From positions 10,203 through 19,721 of the forward strand of contig MHYB01000055.1 of NCBI GenBank assembly GCA_001824635.1: a stretch of 9,519 nt of DNA, in the 5' to 3' direction. The DNA is from Planctomycetes bacterium GWF2_50_10. Its GTDB lineage: Bacteria; Planctomycetota; Phycisphaerae; Sedimentisphaerales; GWF2-50-10. The translations under genes were made by a program, and so were the position numbers. Shown here in pieces: positions 4,897 through 9,519 of the stretch (the first letter of the stretch is position 1; each line of letters opens with the position of its first letter). A model generated the notes under the pieces. That model ran no database searches, was not told the DNA's origin, and saw only the letters and a program-made list of their open reading frames with translations.

Positions 4897-5028
4897 ATTT
4901 CTTTAATTCTTTTTGTAATCACGATTTAGCTATAGACCGATAAAGTTTTTCTCCGCTCTTCATACCCCTCTCATCACATTATCTAGTACTCCCGCCGCCC
5001 CTTGACACCAGCCCTGCCCCGCCCGCAT

Positions 5029-5104
5029 TTGTTTTGAATTTGATTTTTTTTGTATTTTGAATTTGTTTGTGATTGAGATTTGTTATTTGATATTTGTTTC
5101 GCTA
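5029..5104. repeat. A/T-rich heptamer tract downstream of the HtrA gene
   Basis: A low-complexity stretch of ATTTG-type units, clearest as ATTTGTT, ATTTGAT, ATTTGTT at 5078-5098, ends in TCGC six bases before the HtrA stop codon. It is a relative of the ATTTCGN units at 1949 and 6717. The neighbouring stretch 4945-5028 is C-rich and shows no gene or clear signal. Confidence 0.45.
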
Positions 5105-5110
5105 TTCCTA

Positions 5111-6484
5111 TTACTCCGCTTTCACCATAACGGTATGCTCACCTATCGCGCTTAGAATTGTTATCGATATCCCCCGGGCCAGGCTGCTAGTTTTGACGAG
5201 CCTTTCAAAATCTTTTGCGTTCTCCACCGGCACCTCATTCACTTTTGTCACTATATCCCCAACCTCGATACTGGATTCCTGTGCCGGCGACCCTTTCTCT
5301 ACCTTCATAACTATCGCCGCCTTTACCCTTGAAGCCCCCCCTTTCTGCTGTATCTTCACATCCAGATCCGCAACCATTATTCCCAGTTTCTTCGCCCCAT
5401 TCTCCCCGCCAACCTCCTCGATCCTTGGTTTTTCGCTCAGATCAGCATTTGGCCGCTCCCCCAGCACAACTGAAACATCTATATGCTTTCCCTTACGCAA
5501 AACCGTACAGTTGGCGATCTCACCAGGCCTCTTCCAGCATACATCGTTAATTAGCTCAAAAGAGTCTTTTACACCTTTTCCATCCACCGAAAGAATTATA
5601 TCCCCTTTTTTAAGCCCGCTAGCCTGCCCCGGCCCTCCCGAAATTGTGTCTACAACATACGCCCCGCTGCTTGCCCCCATGCCTTCACCTATAGCCGTTT
5701 TCACCTCGGAAAGCGATGCGATAATTACCCCCAGCCAGCCCCGCACCACTCTGCCCTCACTAATAAGCCTCAATGCCACTGGCTTTACCATGTTGCTGGG
5801 CACCGCAAAACCAAGCCCCGCATACATCCCCGTCGTCGAAATTATGTTCGAGTTTATCCCTATCACCTGCCCATATATATTCACCAACGGCCCGCCGCTA
5901 TTACCTTTATTGATAACAGCGTCCGTTTGAATGTAATCTTCGATACCCATTTTCCCCAGCACATTTGTCCGCCTGCCTTTTGCGCTCACGATCCCCGCCG
6001 AAACCGAATTTTCCAGCGCCGCCCCGAACGGCGAACCTATCGCCAGAACCCAATCACCAACCTCTATCGTTTCGCTATCACCCAGATTAGCCTCAGGCAG
6101 CATCCCCGCGTCTATCTTTACGATCGCAAGATCGGTATGACTGTCGCCACGTATATCGCTTGCCTCATATTCGTTCCCGTCTGCCAGCTTCACCTTCACC
6201 CGCGTCACATTCTCAATAACATGATATGCCGTGAGCACATAACCCCGTTTGCCGTCGATTATCACGCCGCTGCCGCTGCCCCGAACCGCCGCGCCGTAAA
6301 GATTTGGCGTACCCTGTTTAAGTACTTCGATATAAACAACCGCCGGCTTGATCTTCTTGACAACACCCCGAAATGTCGAACTTACCTCCTCAACCCCCGC
6401 TATCTTCGCGTTAGGATCGTCACCGCCAAACCCCGCCCCGCAGTAACACAAGAGTATCACCAACACCGCTTTGAGCATTCGCAT
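5111..6484 (-). CDS. htrA: HtrA/DegQ-type periplasmic serine protease with two PDZ domains
   Basis: The 457-residue protein starts with a Sec-type signal peptide (hydrophobic residues 6-19, likely cleaved near 20); the Cys residues in it do not form a lipobox. The trypsin-like domain (about 35-240) has the full triad: His88 in LTAYHVIEN, Asp118 in SHTDLAIVKI and Ser196 in NKGNSGGPL. Two PDZ domains follow (about 246-345 and 367-455), the DegP/DegQ/MucD layout, in which PDZ1 senses unfolded protein ends and the protease degrades or holds misfolded envelope proteins. It should act in the periplasm as a trimer or larger cage. Length and domain order are normal. The start ATG has a GGGGGGA run six bases upstream. 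It follows gatB on the same strand after a 270-base gap containing repeats, so it is probably transcribed separately. Assignment to DegP, DegQ or DegS-like subtype is not secure. Confidence 0.93.
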   Translation of the reverse strand: MRMLKAVLVILLCYCGAGFGGDDPNAKIAGVEEVSSTFRGVVKKIKPAVVYIEVLKQGTPNLYGAAVRGSGSGVIIDGKRGYVLTAYHVIENVTRVKVKLADGNEYEASDIRGDSHTDLAIVKIDAGMLPEANLGDSETIEVGDWVLAIGSPFGAALENSVSAGIVSAKGRRTNVLGKMGIEDYIQTDAVINKGNSGGPLVNIYGQVIGINSNIISTTGMYAGLGFAVPSNMVKPVALRLISEGRVVRGWLGVIIASLSEVKTAIGEGMGASSGAYVVDTISGGPGQASGLKKGDIILSVDGKGVKDSFELINDVCWKRPGEIANCTVLRKGKHIDVSVVLGERPNADLSEKPRIEEVGGENGAKKLGIMVADLDVKIQQKGGASRVKAAIVMKVEKGSPAQESSIEVGDIVTKVNEVPVENAKDFERLVKTSSLARGISITILSAIGEHTVMVKAE

Positions 6485-6596
6485 ACGGTCCCCCCGGATG
6501 AATCTCTAGCTGTTTTATTTTGACTTTACCTGAAATCACCCTCCGCTGCGCAAAAAAACCACCCCCACCTGAGTTTTTTTTACCTTTTCTTCTAAA

Positions 6597-6742
6597 AATC
6601 AGCCCAATCAGCGAAATCAGCGTTTAAACTTTTCTTCTTTACTGCACTTTCCGCAAAATCCGTGATTAACTCTTCTGCCCTTCATTTTGAATTTTCTCTT
6701 TTGAGCATTTGAATTTGTTTCGGATTTCGGATTTCGAGTTTA
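6597..6742. repeat. Nonamer (AATCAGCNN) and heptamer (ATTTCGN) tandem repeats between htrA and gatB
   Basis: AATCAGCCC, AATCAGCGA and AATCAGCGT are exact in-phase nonamers (6597-6623), with a further AATCCGTGA at 6657-6665. Heptamers GTTTCGG, ATTTCGG, ATTTCGA follow at 6717-6737, ending 13 bases downstream of the gatB stop. Both unit types occur elsewhere in this window next to gene ends. I see no clear terminator for gatB in the gap, and in 6485-6596 only T-runs and no firm promoter for htrA. Confidence 0.55.
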
Positions 6743-6754
6743 GCCCCCTTCGGC

Positions 6755-8221
6755 CTACCCCTCAAGCCGCTTGGCTAGCAGCTCACCTGCCACTTTCGGA
6801 TTAGCCTGCCCCTTAGCCTTCTGGATTACCTTGCCCATCAGGAAGCCTCGTGCCTTTTCCTTTTTCTTGCCGCCTTCTTTCACATCCGCCACCGCCTGCG
6901 GATTCTCAGCCAGCACCTCGTCAACGAACTTTATAAGCGCATCCTGATCACTGCTTTGCAGAAGATTCTTCTCCTGTGCTATCTCCATCGGCCCCTTGCC
7001 GCTGGAGACCATTTCGCCCATTATCACAGCCGCCGCCGTCGCGCTGATCAATCCCTTATCGGCCATATCTGCCAATTGGGCCAGATCCTTCGCGCCCGCC
7101 CCAAGCTGGGCCACATTCTTACCAGCCTCATTTGCAAGCTTCATCCCAACCTGTGTTATAAGATTGCACGCCCTTTTGGGATCAGCCCCGAATTTTACTA
7201 CCGCATCGAAATAATCACCCGTCGACCTGTCGTTTGCCAGCACCGCCGCGTCATATTCGCTTAACTTATATTCGCTGGTGAACCGATTTCTCCTGGCCAG
7301 CGGCATCTCACAAAGCCGCGACTTTATTTCCCCAAGCCATTCATCATTCATCTCCACCGGCACAAGGTCAGGCTCGGGAAAATACCTGTAATCATGCGCA
7401 GCCTCTTTTTCACGCTGCAAAACCGTCTGCTGCCTGTCATCATCCCAGCCCATTGTCGTTTTGGGCGTATTTTCCCTCGTCCTGCCGTTGTCAATAAATT
7501 CATCGAGCTGCCGCCTGCACTCATACGCCACAGCTCTCTCTATCGAGCGGAAGCTATTTAAATTCTTCACCTCCGCGATAGCTGTCTTAAAAAGCTGTCC
7601 GTCGCGAGTTATGTGCAGATTGACATTAGGCTCAAACCTCATGTGCCCCTTTTGCATATCAGCCTCGCTCACGCCAAGATACCTCACGATCCGCTGCAAT
7701 TCCTCTGCCAGCAGTCGCACCTCTTCGGGACTGTTCATATCCGGCGCGGTTACAATTTCCAAAAGCGGCGTACCCGCCCGGTTAAGATCGACCTGCGAAT
7801 TTTCCCCCGCCCCGTGCAGATTCTTACCCGCATCCTCTTCCAGATGCGCGCGGATTATGCCCACTCGTTTTAAAGTACCATCCGCCGTCTGTATTTCAAT
7901 AAACCCATCCGAACTCATCGGCAGGTCATACTGGCTTATCTGATAATTCTTTGGCAGATCGGGATAATAATAGCTCTTGCGATCCCACTTGGTGTGCTTT
8001 GTAATATTGCAATTCAGCGCCAGCGCCGCCAGCACCGAATACTCATACGCCTTCTTGTTCATCACCGGCAGCACTCCCGGCATACCCATGCAAACCGGGC
8101 AAACCCGCGAATTAGGCTCCGCACCAAACTCCAGCCCGCACGAACAGAACATCTTAGTCTCCGTCGCAAGCTGCACATGAATTTCCAAACCAACAATCAA
8201 TTTATATTCAAGAGCTGACAT
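6755..8221 (-). CDS. gatB: Aspartyl/glutamyl-tRNA amidotransferase subunit B
   Basis: This is the complete 488-residue GatB. The N-terminus KLIVGLEIHVQL and the EPNSRVCPVCMGMPGVLPVMN block are family hallmarks. C26, C28, C41 and C44 form the zinc site present in one class of GatB and absent in some Firmicutes. The cradle domain (about 1-290) carries DRKSYYYPDLPKNYQISQYD and AGTPLLEIVTAPDM, which bind tRNA and phosphorylate Glu-tRNA(Gln) or Asp-tRNA(Asn); the C-terminal YqeY-like domain (about 335-488) contacts the tRNA. GatB activates the aminoacyl ester with ATP and receives ammonia from GatA through a tunnel. The ATG at 8221 is preceded by GAGGT and lies 12 bases after the gatA stop, so the two are translated from one message. 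Its presence implies the indirect route to Gln-tRNA and/or Asn-tRNA. Confidence 0.97.
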   Translation of the reverse strand: MSALEYKLIVGLEIHVQLATETKMFCSCGLEFGAEPNSRVCPVCMGMPGVLPVMNKKAYEYSVLAALALNCNITKHTKWDRKSYYYPDLPKNYQISQYDLPMSSDGFIEIQTADGTLKRVGIIRAHLEEDAGKNLHGAGENSQVDLNRAGTPLLEIVTAPDMNSPEEVRLLAEELQRIVRYLGVSEADMQKGHMRFEPNVNLHITRDGQLFKTAIAEVKNLNSFRSIERAVAYECRRQLDEFIDNGRTRENTPKTTMGWDDDRQQTVLQREKEAAHDYRYFPEPDLVPVEMNDEWLGEIKSRLCEMPLARRNRFTSEYKLSEYDAAVLANDRSTGDYFDAVVKFGADPKRACNLITQVGMKLANEAGKNVAQLGAGAKDLAQLADMADKGLISATAAAVIMGEMVSSGKGPMEIAQEKNLLQSSDQDALIKFVDEVLAENPQAVADVKEGGKKKEKARGFLMGKVIQKAKGQANPKVAGELLAKRLEG

Positions 8222-8233
8222 GCTTACCTCTGA

Positions 8234-9519
8234 TTAGCTATTAACCTTTTCATACGATCTCGCGATCTTCAGCAGATTCCCTTCCCCGAACGCCGGCCCA
8301 AGTATCTGGAGTCCTATAGGCAACCCTGCACCGTCAAAACCGCAAGGCACGCTTATCCCCGGCACTCCCGCAAGATTCGCCGCTATCGTATATATATCCG
8401 AAAGATACATCTCCAGCGGATCCGCTGTCTTTTCGCCTATCTTGAACGCCGTCGTCGGCGCAACCGGCATCATGATGCAATGCGCGTTTTCAAAGGCCTT
8501 CGAAAAATCACGACGTATCAAATTCCGCACCTTCAGAGCCTTAAGGTAATACGCGTCATAGTATCCGCTCGAAAGTGCGTATGTCCCAAGCATAATACGC
8601 CGCTTAACTTCTTCGCCGAACCCCTCCGCCCGCGACTTGGTATAAACCTCGATATAATTCCCAGCCGCCTTGCTCCTGTGCCCATAATGCACACCATCAT
8701 ACCTTGCAAGATTGCTCGATGCCTCCGCCGTCGCGACCACATAATACGTCGCGATCGCATACCCAAAGTGCGGCATAGTTATTTCAATCACCTTCGCCCC
8801 GAACTTTTTGTAAACCTCGATTGCCGCCTTAACCGACTCGCGCACCTCCGCGCTTGCCCCCTCATTAAGCTCCGGCACAACCGCAATTGTTAAATCTTTA
8901 ACCCCCTCATCGAGCCTCACGAGATAATCCGCCTTCGGCGCAATATCTTCACTCACGCTGGTACTATCCCGCAAGTCCGCCCCCGCGATCACATTCATCA
9001 CCAGCGCCGCATCCCCAACCGTCCGCGTCAGCGGCCCGATCTGATCCAAACTCGACCCATACGCCACAAGCCCATACCGCGAAACCCGCCCGTACGTCGG
9101 CTTCAAACCCACAACTCCGCAAAAACTCGCCGGCTGCCTTATCGACCCGCCCGTATCCGAACCAAGCGCCGCCGGACACATCTTCGCCGCAACCGCCGCC
9201 GCAGAACCTCCGCTCGACCCGCCCGGCACCCTCGATGTATCCCACGGATTTTTCGTCTGCTTTATCCCAGAATTTTCCGTCGACGAACCCATCGCGAACT
9301 CATCCATGTTCGTCTTGCCGATTATTACAGCGTCCTGGGCCTTGAGCCGCTCAACCACATGCGCATCATAAGGAGGCCTGAAATTCGCCAGTATCTTCGA
9401 GCCGCACGTCGTAGCCGCAAAATCCGTGCAGATGTTATCCTTTACCGCTACCGGCACTCCCGCCATCGATCCCACCCGCTCGCCGGCCTTTATTTTCGCA
9501 TCCACTTTCTTTGCGCACT
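8234..9519 (-). CDS. gatA: Aspartyl/glutamyl-tRNA amidotransferase subunit A, N-terminus cut by window edge
   Basis: This is an amidase-signature enzyme that hydrolyses glutamine to supply ammonia to GatB. Counting from the GTG codon at 9505 as 1, Lys22 (PVAVKDN), Ser97 (GGSSGGS) and Ser121 (GSDTGGS) form the Ser-cisSer-Lys triad; their spacing of 75 and 24 equals that of Staphylococcus aureus GatA (K79, S154, S178), so roughly 50 residues are missing beyond the window. The GTG at 9505 is an internal Val rather than the start: the frame stays open to the edge (Cys-Ala-Lys-Lys before it) and matches the AKKVDAKIKAG region of GatA. The C-terminal end, PGISVPCGFDGAGLPIGLQILGPAFGE, is complete. 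gatB follows after 12 bases; gatC is not in the window and may lie upstream. Confidence 0.97.
   Translation of the reverse strand, partial: CAKKVDAKIKAGERVGSMAGVPVAVKDNICTDFAATTCGSKILANFRPPYDAHVVERLKAQDAVIIGKTNMDEFAMGSSTENSGIKQTKNPWDTSRVPGGSSGGSAAAVAAKMCPAALGSDTGGSIRQPASFCGVVGLKPTYGRVSRYGLVAYGSSLDQIGPLTRTVGDAALVMNVIAGADLRDSTSVSEDIAPKADYLVRLDEGVKDLTIAVVPELNEGASAEVRESVKAAIEVYKKFGAKVIEITMPHFGYAIATYYVVATAEASSNLARYDGVHYGHRSKAAGNYIEVYTKSRAEGFGEEVKRRIMLGTYALSSGYYDAYYLKALKVRNLIRRDFSKAFENAHCIMMPVAPTTAFKIGEKTADPLEMYLSDIYTIAANLAGVPGISVPCGFDGAGLPIGLQILGPAFGEGNLLKIARSYEKVNS

Noticed and set aside
5002..5030. Exact TTGACA on the plus strand as a promoter
   Set aside because: No -10-like hexamer stands 16-18 bases downstream and no plus-strand gene follows.
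5094..5930. Long plus-strand open frame of 278 codons
   Set aside because: It lies antisense to the HtrA gene, whose catalytic and PDZ motifs are intact on the other strand; the translation is low-complexity Ser/Pro/Phe as expected of a shadow frame.
6541..6590. Possible terminator between gatB and htrA (T-run after CCCCCACCTGAG)
   Set aside because: No inverted repeat of useful length precedes the T-run on the plus strand, and it has the wrong orientation for the minus-strand genes.

Overview
The window looks like chromosomal DNA of a Planctomycetota bacterium, most likely of the Phycisphaerae/Sedimentisphaerales kind. This assignment is an inference from the gene types (GatCAB subunits, a PilT-type ATPase, a CgeB-like glycosyltransferase), the G-rich Shine-Dalgarno sites and intergenic spaces crowded with short palindromes; no database search supports it. 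Six protein genes are clear from sequence motifs or gene signals, two of them cut by the window ends. A seventh, 49-codon gene is well supported by its own gene signals.

Layout, left to right. Positions 1-1697 (minus strand) hold a two-gene unit: a CgeB-type glycosyltransferase followed after 14 bases by a sugar-nucleotide pyrophosphorylase-type nucleotidyltransferase that runs off the left edge. Together they suggest surface polysaccharide or glycoconjugate synthesis. A 309-base divergent intergenic region follows, then a PilT/PilU-family ATPase on the plus strand (TTG start). Next come about 790 bases without a credible gene, filled with hairpins and repeats, and then a small A/T-rich lipoprotein gene on the plus strand. 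Positions 4634-4896 carry a self-contained minus-strand unit: candidate promoter, Shine-Dalgarno, 49-residue protein and intrinsic terminator. The right half is housekeeping, all on the minus strand: a periplasmic HtrA/DegQ-type protease (5111-6484), gatB (6755-8221) and gatA (8234 to the right edge), the last two adjacent and probably co-transcribed. GatA, GatB and an unseen GatC would form the amidotransferase that turns Glu-tRNA(Gln)/Asp-tRNA(Asn) into Gln-/Asn-tRNA.

No phage, CRISPR or defence system was found. What stands out is the non-coding DNA. There are at least four families of short repeats. (1) A hairpin repeat of 33-40 bases has six copies between 3145 and 4515, and two inverted copies bracket the lipoprotein gene. 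(2) A composite cassette (palindrome, then an A/T-rich ATTTCG-type tract, then a conserved GCTTCGT end) occurs three times in the same orientation; two copies of its palindrome differ only by one compensating base pair. (3) A heptamer tandem repeat ATTTCGN and (4) a nonamer tandem repeat AATCNGNGN sit next to gene ends. The other item worth following is the small protein gene.
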